This document shows, one piece after another, positions 51,382 through 61,146 of a stretch of DNA of 64,000 bases. Under the pieces are notes generated by a model. The model was not told the DNA's origin. It saw only the letters and a list, made by a program, of their open reading frames with translations, and ran no database searches. The position numbers were made by a program, and so were the translations under genes. Every line of letters begins with the position of its first letter. Positions within the stretch are counted from its first letter, which is position 1. Source of the DNA: an uncultured Bacteroidota bacterium (GTDB taxonomy: Bacteria > Bacteroidota > Bacteroidia > Flavobacteriales > Flavobacteriaceae); the NCBI GenBank assembly GCA_902519075.1, contig CABYIO010000001.1, positions 51,856 to 115,855 of the forward strand. Reading direction: 5' to 3'.

Positions 51382-52366
51382 ATGTAATAATCTTTTAGTA
51401 ACCGGTGGATCAGGATTTATAGGATCTAATTTTATTGAATATATTTTTAAAAAATATAAAAATATCAATATCTATAATTTAGATAATTTGACTTATGCTG
51501 GGGATGTTAACAACACTCTAATGTTTAAGGACAATAAAAATTATAAATTTATCAAGGGTAGTATTTGTGATACCGAATTAATTCACGACATTTTTAATCA
51601 ACACAAAATTGATGGTGTAATTAATTTTGCTGCAGAAAGCCACGTAGATAACTCAATAGTTAACCCAAATATTTTTATTGAAACAAATGTTAAGGGGGTT
51701 TTAGAGTTAATGAAAGTAGCATGTAGATTTTGGATGGATAAAAATTTCAATTACAAAAATGAATTTCTAAATTCTAGATTTCATCAAATATCCACAGACG
51801 AAATATATGGAAGCATAAATTTTGGAAGCTTTAAAGAGAATCATCAATACAGGCCAAACTCACCCTATTCTGCTTCTAAAGCCTCTGCAGATATGTTGGT
51901 TAGAAGTTTTAATATAACTTATGGTTTAAACACCTCTATTTCTGTTTCATCAAATAATTTCGGAAAGAATCAAAATAATGAAAAATTTATTCCAAAAATT
52001 ATAGAATGTATTCGATCTAAATCAGAAATTCCTGTCTACGGAGATGGTAAAAATGTAAGGGATTGGGTCTTTGTAAACGATAACTGCAGAGCAATTGATT
52101 TAATTTTTAATAATGGAAAATCTGGAGAACAATATAACGTAGGTGCTAATAACGAAATAACTAATTTGGATTTGATTAAAATTATTTCTGAGATTATGTC
52201 TCTTGATTTTAAAATAGGTTTTGTTGAGGACAGAAGAGGTCATGACCTAAGATATAGCTTAGATACAACAAAAATTAAGTCAAAATTGAATTGGTATCCA
52301 ATAAATGACTTTAGAACTTCTTTGGAGAAATATATTAACAACCTAATTGATCATGAGGGTATTTAA
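51371..52366 (+). CDS. rfbB: dTDP-glucose 4,6-dehydratase
   Basis: LLVTGGSGFIGSNFIEYIF, NLDNLTYAGDVNNT, INFAAESHVDNSIVNPNIFIETNVKGVLEL, QISTDEIYGSI, SPYSASKASADMLVRSFNITYGLN. Confidence 0.95.
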   Translation: MKFRCNNLLVTGGSGFIGSNFIEYIFKKYKNINIYNLDNLTYAGDVNNTLMFKDNKNYKFIKGSICDTELIHDIFNQHKIDGVINFAAESHVDNSIVNPNIFIETNVKGVLELMKVACRFWMDKNFNYKNEFLNSRFHQISTDEIYGSINFGSFKENHQYRPNSPYSASKASADMLVRSFNITYGLNTSISVSSNNFGKNQNNEKFIPKIIECIRSKSEIPVYGDGKNVRDWVFVNDNCRAIDLIFNNGKSGEQYNVGANNEITNLDLIKIISEIMSLDFKIGFVEDRRGHDLRYSLDTTKIKSKLNWYPINDFRTSLEKYINNLIDHEGI

Positions 52367-52778
52367 TTATAATTTTTCACTAAGACATTTAGCAAAAACT
52401 ATAACCTGGAGAATTGTTGCTACCTTTGATACCATAATTATTGCCTATTTTATCTCTGGAAGCTTAGAGCTTGGTATTAAGATAGGCTCAATTGAAATAC
52501 TTACAAAAATGATTTTATACTACATTCATGAAAGATTATGGTTTAAGTCAAAGTTTATAAATCATAGAACACGTCATATACTCAAAACATTTTCTTGGCG
52601 CTTAATCGGTACAATGGATACAATCATAATTTCATTATTTATTATTGGAAGTTTTTCAGCGGGTCTAAAGATTGGTTTCACAGAAACAATTACAAAAATG
52701 ATTTTATATTATTTACATGAAAAATTATGGTACAGAATTAACTTAGGGCTTGATACAAGAAAAAATTTAGTTAGATGA
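52347..52778 (+). CDS. Tandem DUF2061 membrane protein
   Basis: Two copies of a repeat: LAKTITWRIVATFDTIIIAYFISGSLELGIKIGSIEILTKMILYYIHERLWF and ILKTFSWRLIGTMDTIIISLFIIGSFSAGLKIGFTETITKMILYYLHEKLWY. Confidence 0.88.
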   Translation: MIMRVFNYNFSLRHLAKTITWRIVATFDTIIIAYFISGSLELGIKIGSIEILTKMILYYIHERLWFKSKFINHRTRHILKTFSWRLIGTMDTIIISLFIIGSFSAGLKIGFTETITKMILYYLHEKLWYRINLGLDTRKNLVR

Positions 52779-53578
52779 CTATTGATGAAAAATTAAAATT
52801 AGCGATTAGTGCAAGTTTAAAGGCTGCTATTCAGATAAAAAAAATTTATGAATCAGCTGAATTTGATATTGAATATAAAAAAGATAATTCACCATTGACA
52901 AAGGCTGATTTAGTATCAAATGAAATAATAAAAGCTGAACTTAAAAAATCAGAATTACCGATATTATCTGAAGAAGAAAAATCAATTGATTTTGATATTA
53001 GAAAAAACTGGTATGAGCTTTGGATCGTTGACCCAATTGATGGTACTAAAGAGTTTATTAAAAGAAATGGTGAGTTTACTGTGAATATAGCTTTAGTCAG
53101 GAATAAAGCTCCAATAATTGGTGTTATTTATGCACCTGCACTTAATACTCTTTATTTTTCGTCTGTTGAAATTGGATCATTTAAATTTGAAAATTTAGAT
53201 GTTAATAAATTTAACATCAATGAAATATTAAATTCTGCTTTAAAATTACCTATTGTCAGTGTAAATAAAATATACACAATTGTTGTTAGCAGATCTCATA
53301 TGTCTGAGGAAACTGACCTATATATAAAAAAAATAAAAAAATTGAAGGGTGAAATCAAGTTGATTTACTCTGGTAGTTCCTTAAAAATGTGTTTAGTTGC
53401 AGAAGGTAAAGCAGATGTTTATCCCCGTTTTGCCCCAACTATGGAATGGGATACTGCTGCCGGTCAGGCAATTTGTGAAGCTGCAAATTCCCAGTTTATA
53501 GACTTATCTACTAATGAAAGAATTACATATAATAGGAAAAATTTAACAAATAACTGGTTTATAGTTAAAAAAACTTAA
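52775..53578 (+). CDS. cysQ: 3'(2'),5'-bisphosphate nucleotidase
   Basis: NSPLTKADLVSNEII, PILSEEEKSIDFDIRKNWYELWIVDPIDGTKEFIKRNGEFTVNIALV, SGSSLKMCLVAEGKADVYPRFAPTMEWDTAAGQAI. Confidence 0.95.
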   Translation: MTIDEKLKLAISASLKAAIQIKKIYESAEFDIEYKKDNSPLTKADLVSNEIIKAELKKSELPILSEEEKSIDFDIRKNWYELWIVDPIDGTKEFIKRNGEFTVNIALVRNKAPIIGVIYAPALNTLYFSSVEIGSFKFENLDVNKFNINEILNSALKLPIVSVNKIYTIVVSRSHMSEETDLYIKKIKKLKGEIKLIYSGSSLKMCLVAEGKADVYPRFAPTMEWDTAAGQAICEAANSQFIDLSTNERITYNRKNLTNNWFIVKKT

Positions 53579-53582
53579 AAAA

Positions 53583-54707
53583 TTGAAAAGAAAAATATTG
53601 TTAATATTTGGAACTAGACCCGAAGCCATAAAAATGGCTCCATTATATAAAGAGTTTAAAAAACATAATAAGGTTTTTAATACCAAGATATGTGTTACAG
53701 CACAACATAGGGAAATGCTTGATCAGGTCTTGGATTTTTTTAATATTACTCCTGACTATGATTTAAATATTATGAAGCCAAATCAAAATTTATTTGGATT
53801 AACAGCTGATATAATTAAAAATTTAAAATGTGTTTTAGAGGAGTTTAATCCTGAATTCGTTTTTGTTCACGGAGATACGACAACAACAATGGCAAGTAGT
53901 ATCGCATCATTCTATGCTGGCGCAAAGGTCTGTCACATTGAAGCAGGGCTTAGAACAAATAATAAATTATCACCATTTCCTGAAGAAATTAATAGACAGG
54001 TAGCCTCAAGAATTTGTGATTATCATTTTGCCCCTACGGAAAAATCTAAAGAAAATTTATTAAAAGAAAATATAAAAAAGAGTTCAGTTTTGGTAACCGG
54101 TAATACTGTGATAGATGCTTTATTTAAAACTTTAGAAATTATTGATAAAAATCCTACTTCAAAAATAAAAGAATTGCATAAAATCATTAAAAATCAAAAA
54201 TTAATTTTAGTAACTGGACATCGAAGAGAAAACCATGGAAAAGGTTTTGAAAATATTTGTAAAGCATTAAATAAAATTGCGTCAAATAACAAAGACTATT
54301 TAATAATTTATCCAGTACACTTGAATCCTAAGGTTGTCAATCCGGTTAAAAGAATTTTAGGAAAAACTGAAAATATTATATTAATCGAACCACTAAAATA
54401 CCCCGATTTTATTTGGTTAATGAATAAATCAAAAATAATTATTACAGACAGCGGTGGAGTTCAAGAAGAAGCTCCCAGCCTTGGCAAACCAGTTATAGTC
54501 ATACGTGAAACAACTGAACGACCTGAAGCAGTCAGTGCTGGTACTGTTATTTTAGTTGGTACAAATACTGAATTAATTATAAATAAAGCATGTGAACTTT
54601 TAAACAATTCAAGACTTTATAAAAAAATGAGCGAATTACACAATCCATATGGAGATGGTAAAGCCTGTAAAAGAATCGTTAATTTCATAAATAATTTATC
54701 TCAATGA
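53583..54707 (+). CDS. wecB: UDP-N-acetylglucosamine 2-epimerase (non-hydrolyzing)
   Basis: LLIFGTRPEAIKMAPLYKEF, CVTAQHREMLDQVLDFF, FVHGDTTTTMASSIASFYAGAKVCHIEAGLRT, FPEEINRQ, TDSGGVQEEAPSLGKPVIVIRETTERPEAVSAG. Confidence 0.96.
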   Translation: MKRKILLIFGTRPEAIKMAPLYKEFKKHNKVFNTKICVTAQHREMLDQVLDFFNITPDYDLNIMKPNQNLFGLTADIIKNLKCVLEEFNPEFVFVHGDTTTTMASSIASFYAGAKVCHIEAGLRTNNKLSPFPEEINRQVASRICDYHFAPTEKSKENLLKENIKKSSVLVTGNTVIDALFKTLEIIDKNPTSKIKELHKIIKNQKLILVTGHRRENHGKGFENICKALNKIASNNKDYLIIYPVHLNPKVVNPVKRILGKTENIILIEPLKYPDFIWLMNKSKIIITDSGGVQEEAPSLGKPVIVIRETTERPEAVSAGTVILVGTNTELIINKACELLNNSRLYKKMSELHNPYGDGKACKRIVNFINNLSQ

Positions 54708-55897
54708 AAAAAGTAGTAACTATCGGGCTTGGTTATATTGGTTTACCAACGTCTGCATTAATCTCATCAAATGATATTCTTGTCCATGGTGTTGATATTA
54801 ACCCTGATGTTGTTGATACAATCAATAAAGGAAAAATTCATATTGATGAACCTGATCTAGAGAATTTTGTCAGGAAAAGTGTTGAAAGAGGAAAATTATC
54901 AGCATCATTAAAGCCAGTTGAAGCTGATATCTACTTAATTGTTGTTCCTACACCTTTTGATAAAAACAACAAACCTGACATTAGTTATGTAAAGGATGCC
55001 ATAAAATCAATTATTAATTTTTTGAAGGAGGGAGATTTAATAATAATAGAATCAACTTGTCCAGTCGGAACAACAGAAAAGATGAGTAATTTAATTTTTG
55101 CAAAAAGAAAACAGCTCAAGGATAAAATTTTTATCGCTTATTGTCCGGAGAGAGTTTTACCCGGAAATATTATGTATGAACTTGTTAATAATGACAGGGT
55201 CATTGGTGGAATTAATAGTAAATCAACAATAATGGCAACCAAATTTTACTCATTGTTTGTTAAGGGAAATTTACATGAAACCGATGCTAGAACAGCTGAG
55301 ATGTGTAAACTTGTTGAAAATTCGTCAAGAGATGTTCAAATTGCCTTTGCTAATGAGTTATCAATAGTTTGTGATAAGGCTGGTATTAATGTTTGGGAAC
55401 TGATTGAGTTAGCTAATAAACACCCAAGAGTTAATATTCTTAATCCAGGATGTGGTGTAGGGGGGCATTGTATTGCTGTTGATCCATATTTTATAATCTC
55501 TGATTTTAAAAAAGAGTCTAGACTGATTTCAGAAGCTAGAAAAATCAATAATTTTAAACCCGAATGGTGTTTAAAAAAAATACATGAATGTATTGAAAAA
55601 TTTCAAAGAACTAAAAACAAAAAACCTTCAATAGCCGTTCTTGGATTGACCTTTAAACCAAATATTGATGATTTAAGAGAATCTCCAGCTCTCAAAATTG
55701 CTAAATCGTTAAACACGAAAAATACTTATGAGGTTTTTTTTGTTGAACCCAACGTAAATTATGTCAAAGGTATTAAGTTAACTGAACTACAAAAAGCATG
55801 CATTAAATCTGACATTATTGTTAAATTGGTTAATCACAGAGAATTTTTAGAATTAGATCTTGAGAAAAAAGAATTCATAGATTTTTGTAGTCAATAA
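54704..55897 (+). CDS. wecC: UDP-N-acetyl-D-mannosamine dehydrogenase
   Basis: TIGLGYIGLPTSALISSNDILVHGVDINPDVVDTINKGKIHIDEPDLE, STCPVGTTEKMS, HPRVNILNPGCGVGGHCIAVDPYFI. Confidence 0.94.
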   Translation: MKKVVTIGLGYIGLPTSALISSNDILVHGVDINPDVVDTINKGKIHIDEPDLENFVRKSVERGKLSASLKPVEADIYLIVVPTPFDKNNKPDISYVKDAIKSIINFLKEGDLIIIESTCPVGTTEKMSNLIFAKRKQLKDKIFIAYCPERVLPGNIMYELVNNDRVIGGINSKSTIMATKFYSLFVKGNLHETDARTAEMCKLVENSSRDVQIAFANELSIVCDKAGINVWELIELANKHPRVNILNPGCGVGGHCIAVDPYFIISDFKKESRLISEARKINNFKPEWCLKKIHECIEKFQRTKNKKPSIAVLGLTFKPNIDDLRESPALKIAKSLNTKNTYEVFFVEPNVNYVKGIKLTELQKACIKSDIIVKLVNHREFLELDLEKKEFIDFCSQ

Positions 55898-55940
55898 TTT
55901 TTATTGTAGTTAAACATTGTTTTAAAATTTAGATTTCATT

Positions 55941-57227
55941 ATTAAACAAATAAAAAATATTAGACAAAACTATTACCAGAAACATGGTGTTATTTCAATT
56001 TTGGGTAGACTTATAAGTTTACCTTCAGTTGTAATTTTTAACATGCTACTAGCAAGAGTTTTGAGTCCAGATGAATATGGGGTAATCGGAATCATAACCC
56101 AGCTAATTTCTTTTCTTTTAATTATATCTTTATTTGGTTACAATAAAATATTATTAAAGTTTTTGCCTGATTTTTTCAGAAAAAATAAATTTAAAGAATT
56201 TTATAATTTATTATTCCAATCATTACTAATTTCTATTTCTTTAGCGTTATTTTTTGCCATAATCTTAAATACTTTCTCTTCAGATATTTCAAATTTATAC
56301 GCAAATAATAATTTTGAGATTGCAATACCAATCTTTTCAATTTGTTTGATTTTACAGGTATTCAACTTGAATTTAGTTTCGGTTTTAATTTCTATAAAGA
56401 AGGTGTGGCAGGCCAATATTTCTGAAAGGACAATTATGAATTTGTCCTATTTATTGGTTCTTTTTTTACTCATGTCAACAGGATTTGAAATTTCTTTGGT
56501 TGATGCATCATATATTTTTCTTTTTGGAAAAGTTATTTCTTCTATCTTTTTGTTAATTTCTTCAAATTCTTTTCTGAAAAAATTTAATTTAAACCTAATC
56601 AAATTTAAATTTATAAATCTCACAAAAAGCTCACTTTATTTCATGTCATCCGATATGACATTAAGAATATTAGCAGCAAGCAGCCCGTTAATAATTGGTC
56701 TATTTTTAAGTACTGATCAGGTTGCTTTCTATTACACAGGATTTATTTTAGCCAATTTAACTAGTTTTTTAATAACTATGGCGAATAATTTAGTTTCAAA
56801 TAAAATTTCAATTTTATATGCTGATAATCAATATAAATCGATATTATCATTAAATTTAAACGTTGTAAAATTTCTATTTTCCTTTTCTCTACTAGTTTTA
56901 ATAATCTATATTTTTTTCGGTGAATTTATACTCAGTTTTTGGGGAGATGAATATGTTAAATATTCATATTTGGTCTTAATTATTTTGACTATCGGAGAAT
57001 TGATAAACTCTATCGGTGGTTCTACCGGGCTCATAATCTCAATATGTGATTTGGAGAAGCAAGGGTTTTATATAACAATTATTGGTGCTTTGCTTAATAT
57101 ACTACTTCAATTTATATTAATACAAAGATACGGGCTAATTGGTGCAGCATTAGCAACATCTATTTCTGTGATTTCATACAACATTATGAAATATTATATT
57201 GTATTAAAAAAATTAAAAAAATATTAG
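55941..57227 (+). CDS. Polysaccharide flippase (Wzx/MATE-like); start uncertain
   Basis: Polytopic RLISLPSVVIFNMLLARVLSPDEYGVIGIITQLISFL; in-frame extension upstream of the TTG at 56001 reads IKQIKNIRQNYYQKHGVISILGRL and starts at an ATT. Confidence 0.88.
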   Translation: MKQIKNIRQNYYQKHGVISILGRLISLPSVVIFNMLLARVLSPDEYGVIGIITQLISFLLIISLFGYNKILLKFLPDFFRKNKFKEFYNLLFQSLLISISLALFFAIILNTFSSDISNLYANNNFEIAIPIFSICLILQVFNLNLVSVLISIKKVWQANISERTIMNLSYLLVLFLLMSTGFEISLVDASYIFLFGKVISSIFLLISSNSFLKKFNLNLIKFKFINLTKSSLYFMSSDMTLRILAASSPLIIGLFLSTDQVAFYYTGFILANLTSFLITMANNLVSNKISILYADNQYKSILSLNLNVVKFLFSFSLLVLIIYIFFGEFILSFWGDEYVKYSYLVLIILTIGELINSIGGSTGLIISICDLEKQGFYITIIGALLNILLQFILIQRYGLIGAALATSISVISYNIMKYYIVLKKLKKY

Positions 57228-58601
57228 ATGTTTAATTTAGATTTTAGCAATTTAGGTTTTCTGGAAATATCAATTGTGTTTTTTTCATTATTTACATTGT
57301 TGATTCTTGAAATACCTATATTATCAATTTTCATAATCATTTGTGTTTTAATATATAATCCAAGATTATTTATATTCTTCCTTCTTATCCTTCCATCTGT
57401 TGAAACAACTGCAGTTATATATTCAGGCGTTACAATTTCTAAAATATTATTTCTTTTTAGCATAATCTACTTTACAATCTCTGTTTTGGGGTTTAGGGTC
57501 AGAAATTTAGCTATAAAAAAATTAAATTATTTAATTATAATATTTTTTGCTCTTATAGTTGGGTCTTTTATCGCCATTTCTAATGAACCAACTCTTACCA
57601 ATCAAATATTAAATGAAATATGGATTAGTAATTTTCCAAAAGTTATATTGTTCTTTTTAATTATTAATTTTTATTTAAAAAAAGGAAGTAAATTTTTTTA
57701 TGAATCGTTTAATTATTTACTACTTAATTTAACTCTATTTTTACCGCTTTTATATTATAATTTTTCAACAAATTTTGAGGATTATAATTGGTTCAATTTA
57801 ACAACTCGTAAGTATTTTGCTGGTTCAGATCCAAATGAACTAACCATAATTTTATCTTCTTACCTTCCATTTTTAATTTTCCTATTTTATTTTCATAAAA
57901 ATTACATAATCAAATTAGGTGCTATTTTATCCTCATTACTAATTTTTTCTATAACATTACAAACTGCTTCCAGAGCCGGTTTTTTGACCTTTACTTTAGC
58001 TTTATTAATATGTATTTTAGCTTTTCAAAAATCTGAAAATAGATTATTTTTATTTTTTAAATCCTTACTTGGATTAGTTATAACTTTTGCTTTTATATCT
58101 CTCGCGCTTACATTTTTTCCCCAATTATTTGATGTTTCAGTGATACAATCTAGATTTTTTGATAGTTTGCAATATCGAGCTCTTAATATTACGGCAGGAA
58201 GAACTGATTTTTGGATCTCAAGTATTACTGCCTTTTTTAACAAACCTATATTTGGTTATGGACCTTCAATTCTATTGTCGATGAAGTTTAATTTAGAAAA
58301 CATAGGTGTTTATAATGTATTTCATAATACGATAATCCAAACATTATTTCAATTTGGACTATTTGGTCTAGTACTTTATGGTTTCTTTATTACAACTTTA
58401 TTTAAAAAATCGATTAGTCTTATTAAAAATATTTATTTTAGTCCAATTGCTGTTTCGTTTCTCTTAATTTTTATAGGAAGTATGAGTTTATCATGGCTTT
58501 GGAGAGAAATTTTTTGGATATTGGCTTCACTGATATTAGTAGCTTATAATTTTAAATTTTTAAAAAGTGAGAATACTTCAGGTAACACCCTCCTTGGCTA
58601 A
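57228..58601 (+). CDS. O-antigen polymerase/ligase-like membrane protein (Wzy)
   Basis: Polytopic; QTASRAGFLTFTLALLIC, GRTDFWISSITAFFNKPIFGYGPS, FHNTIIQTLFQFGLFGLVLYGFF. Confidence 0.88.
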   Translation: MFNLDFSNLGFLEISIVFFSLFTLLILEIPILSIFIIICVLIYNPRLFIFFLLILPSVETTAVIYSGVTISKILFLFSIIYFTISVLGFRVRNLAIKKLNYLIIIFFALIVGSFIAISNEPTLTNQILNEIWISNFPKVILFFLIINFYLKKGSKFFYESFNYLLLNLTLFLPLLYYNFSTNFEDYNWFNLTTRKYFAGSDPNELTIILSSYLPFLIFLFYFHKNYIIKLGAILSSLLIFSITLQTASRAGFLTFTLALLICILAFQKSENRLFLFFKSLLGLVITFAFISLALTFFPQLFDVSVIQSRFFDSLQYRALNITAGRTDFWISSITAFFNKPIFGYGPSILLSMKFNLENIGVYNVFHNTIIQTLFQFGLFGLVLYGFFITTLFKKSISLIKNIYFSPIAVSFLLIFIGSMSLSWLWREIFWILASLILVAYNFKFLKSENTSGNTLLG

Positions 58602-59685
58602 CGCGGGAGCTGAAAGATTTTTAGTAGATATTTCAAATGAATTACTCAAGGCCGGTAATTCCGTAACAATTATTTCTTTAGTTGGTTCGTATGATAAATT
58701 CACACTTTCAAATGAAATTGATGACAGAATTCGTTTAATTTTTCTGCAAAAGCCCAATGGATTTAGCTTTGGTGTTTTTATTAAATTAAATAATTTAATA
58801 AGAAATGGACAATATGATATTATTCACACACACACTCGGGCATTAAATTATGTTTCACCATTTAATTTATTAAATTCAAGATTTAAATTTATTCATACAA
58901 TACATAATGATGCAATTAAAGAATCAAGAAATAAGTTTATTAGATTATTCAGAAGACAGCTTTTCCGACTTGAACTTGTTTATCCAGTTTGTATCTCGCA
59001 AACTTCATACAACTCATTTAAAAAAGTATACAAACTTAATGCAAAAGTTATAAAAAATGGAACTAGGAAAATAAATAAGTCAAAAAAATACAAAAATGTT
59101 CAAAATTTTGTTGAGAGTCTTAAGTTTAACAGAAAAACCAAAGTTTTCACAAATATTGCTAGAATTTCGGATCAAAAAAATCAAGAACTTCTAATCGATG
59201 TTTTTAAAAGATTAAATGATGAATCAGTAAATGCTATATTATTAATTATAGGAGGCATAAGACATAAACATATATATAATAAAATTAAAATGAAAGCCAC
59301 TAAAAATGTTTTCTTTTTGGGTGAATTAGATAATGCTACTGATTATTTATTCGTTTCAGATTTTTTTTGTTTGTCATCTCTTTGGGAAGGTATGCCAATT
59401 TCTTTAATCGAGTCTTTTAGTATTGGTTGTATTCCAATTTGTACACCTGCGGGTGGTATAAACAATATGTTGTCAAATGATAAAAATGGATATATTACAG
59501 ATGATTTTACTATAGATTCATATTATAAGGCAGTAATTAGTTGTATTAATTTAAAAACAAAAAAGATTAGAAATTTAAAAATAAGTTGTAATCAATCTTT
59601 CGATAAAGAATATTCAATCTTAATCTGTTCAACTAGTTATCAAAAATATTTTCAAAAAATACTTAATAATGCAAATATCACTTAA
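58567..59685 (+). CDS. Glycosyltransferase family 4-like (GTG start)
   Basis: MRILQVTPSLANAGAERFLVDISNELLKAGNSVTIISL, DIIHTHTRALNYVS, FTNIARISDQKNQELLIDVF, LSSLWEGMPISLIESFSIGCIPI. Confidence 0.92.
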   Translation: MRILQVTPSLANAGAERFLVDISNELLKAGNSVTIISLVGSYDKFTLSNEIDDRIRLIFLQKPNGFSFGVFIKLNNLIRNGQYDIIHTHTRALNYVSPFNLLNSRFKFIHTIHNDAIKESRNKFIRLFRRQLFRLELVYPVCISQTSYNSFKKVYKLNAKVIKNGTRKINKSKKYKNVQNFVESLKFNRKTKVFTNIARISDQKNQELLIDVFKRLNDESVNAILLIIGGIRHKHIYNKIKMKATKNVFFLGELDNATDYLFVSDFFCLSSLWEGMPISLIESFSIGCIPICTPAGGINNMLSNDKNGYITDDFTIDSYYKAVISCINLKTKKIRNLKISCNQSFDKEYSILICSTSYQKYFQKILNNANIT

Positions 59686-60088
59686 AATACACAGATTATC
59701 CCATTTTTTTTCAACGATTGCCCCGTTGATATCAAGATTTTTTGACTTTGTGAATTTAATAATATTTAATTGTTGGATTCCCGGAAAAGCCAAAATTGGT
59801 AAAGGGACAAAATTATCTAAAGGTGGAATTGCTGTGGTTATTCACAGAAGGGCTAAAATAGGTAAAAATTGTCTAATTGGAACATGTGTTACTATCGGGG
59901 GTAGATCTAAGCTTTATGAAGTCCCCGTAATAGGAAACAATGTATATATTTCAACAGGCGCAAAATTACTTGGAAATATAACGATTGGAGATAATGTTAT
60001 AATCGGAGCAAACAGTGTAGTGCTAAATGACATTCCTAAAAATTCCATCGCTGTTGGAATCCCTGCAAGAATTATTGATAAAAAATGA
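59669..60088 (+). CDS. Left-handed beta-helix (hexapeptide) acyltransferase, serine O-acetyltransferase-like
   Basis: AKIGKGTKLSKGGIAVVIHRRAKIGKNCLIGTCVTIGG...VIGNNVYISTGAKLLGNITIGDNVIIGANSVVLNDIPKNSIAVGIPARII. Confidence 0.92.
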   Translation: MQISLKIHRLSHFFSTIAPLISRFFDFVNLIIFNCWIPGKAKIGKGTKLSKGGIAVVIHRRAKIGKNCLIGTCVTIGGRSKLYEVPVIGNNVYISTGAKLLGNITIGDNVIIGANSVVLNDIPKNSIAVGIPARIIDKK

Positions 60089-61146
60089 AAAATAAAATTT
60101 TAGTCTTTGCTCCACTTCCGCCACCACTTGGTGGTGCTAGACAAGCCTTTCAACAAATATGTAATGAATCACATTTATTTTCAGAAAAATTTAAGACAAA
60201 TTTTATAAATATTCCATTAAACAGAAAAAATAAGTTTTTAAATTTTTTTTCCAGAATTCTAGCATTGATTAAACTTTTTTATAATATTCCTTTACATAAT
60301 ATTTTAATTTTTCATTCAAGCGCAAATTTTATTTTTCATTTTGGTCCTTATATAATCACTATTGCGAAATTTTTTAAATTAAGAATACAAATAAGATTTT
60401 TTGGCAGTACTATAGATTTACTAATGAAAAAAAATCCAGAAAAAATTAAATATTTTACCGACGTAGATCAAATTTTACTGGAGACTAAGGGATTAATAAA
60501 ATATTTTAATAATCTGCAAAATAACCTGAATTTAATTTGGTTTCCCAATTCAAGGCCGATAGTTTCAAACCAAATCATTTCAAATAAAAAAATTATAAAT
60601 AGAATTTGTTATGTCGGTCAGATTAGCAACATAAAAGGTACCAATGATTTAATTGACTGCTTTGAAAATTTAATTAAACAACATAAAGACATAGAGCTAC
60701 ATTTGGTTGGTCAGTTAAGGGAAAAATCTTTCTTGAAAAGAATTAATAAATTTAAAAAAATTATTTATCATGGAATAAAATCGAACAGGGAATGTAAAAA
60801 AATAATTTCTGATTCAGATATATTTATTTACCCTTCAAAATATATTTCTGAAGGATATTCTGGAGCTATTTTAGAAGCTATGTCATTAGGAAAACCAATC
60901 ATTGCCCCAAATTGGAGATTTTTCGGAGAAATTGTAATTGATAATTTTAATGGTAAATTGTATGACATAACTTCACCTGAAGAGATTATTACCCAAATAA
61001 ATTACTATATAAAAAATCCAAAAATGATTCAAATTCATGGCAAAAATTCATTCATAAATGCTAAAAAATTTGACTCTAAATACTGGAACAAAATAGTTTA
61101 TAATAATTTATTAAATAAAATTACAAATGATATTGAGAAAAATTAA
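60085..61146 (+). CDS. Glycosyltransferase family 4-like
   Basis: FAPLPPPLGGARQAFQQI, ICYVGQISNIKGTNDLIDCFENLI, DSDIFIYPSKYISEGYSGAILEAMSLGKPIIAPNW. Confidence 0.9.
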   Translation: MKNKILVFAPLPPPLGGARQAFQQICNESHLFSEKFKTNFINIPLNRKNKFLNFFSRILALIKLFYNIPLHNILIFHSSANFIFHFGPYIITIAKFFKLRIQIRFFGSTIDLLMKKNPEKIKYFTDVDQILLETKGLIKYFNNLQNNLNLIWFPNSRPIVSNQIISNKKIINRICYVGQISNIKGTNDLIDCFENLIKQHKDIELHLVGQLREKSFLKRINKFKKIIYHGIKSNRECKKIISDSDIFIYPSKYISEGYSGAILEAMSLGKPIIAPNWRFFGEIVIDNFNGKLYDITSPEEIITQINYYIKNPKMIQIHGKNSFINAKKFDSKYWNKIVYNNLLNKITNDIEKN

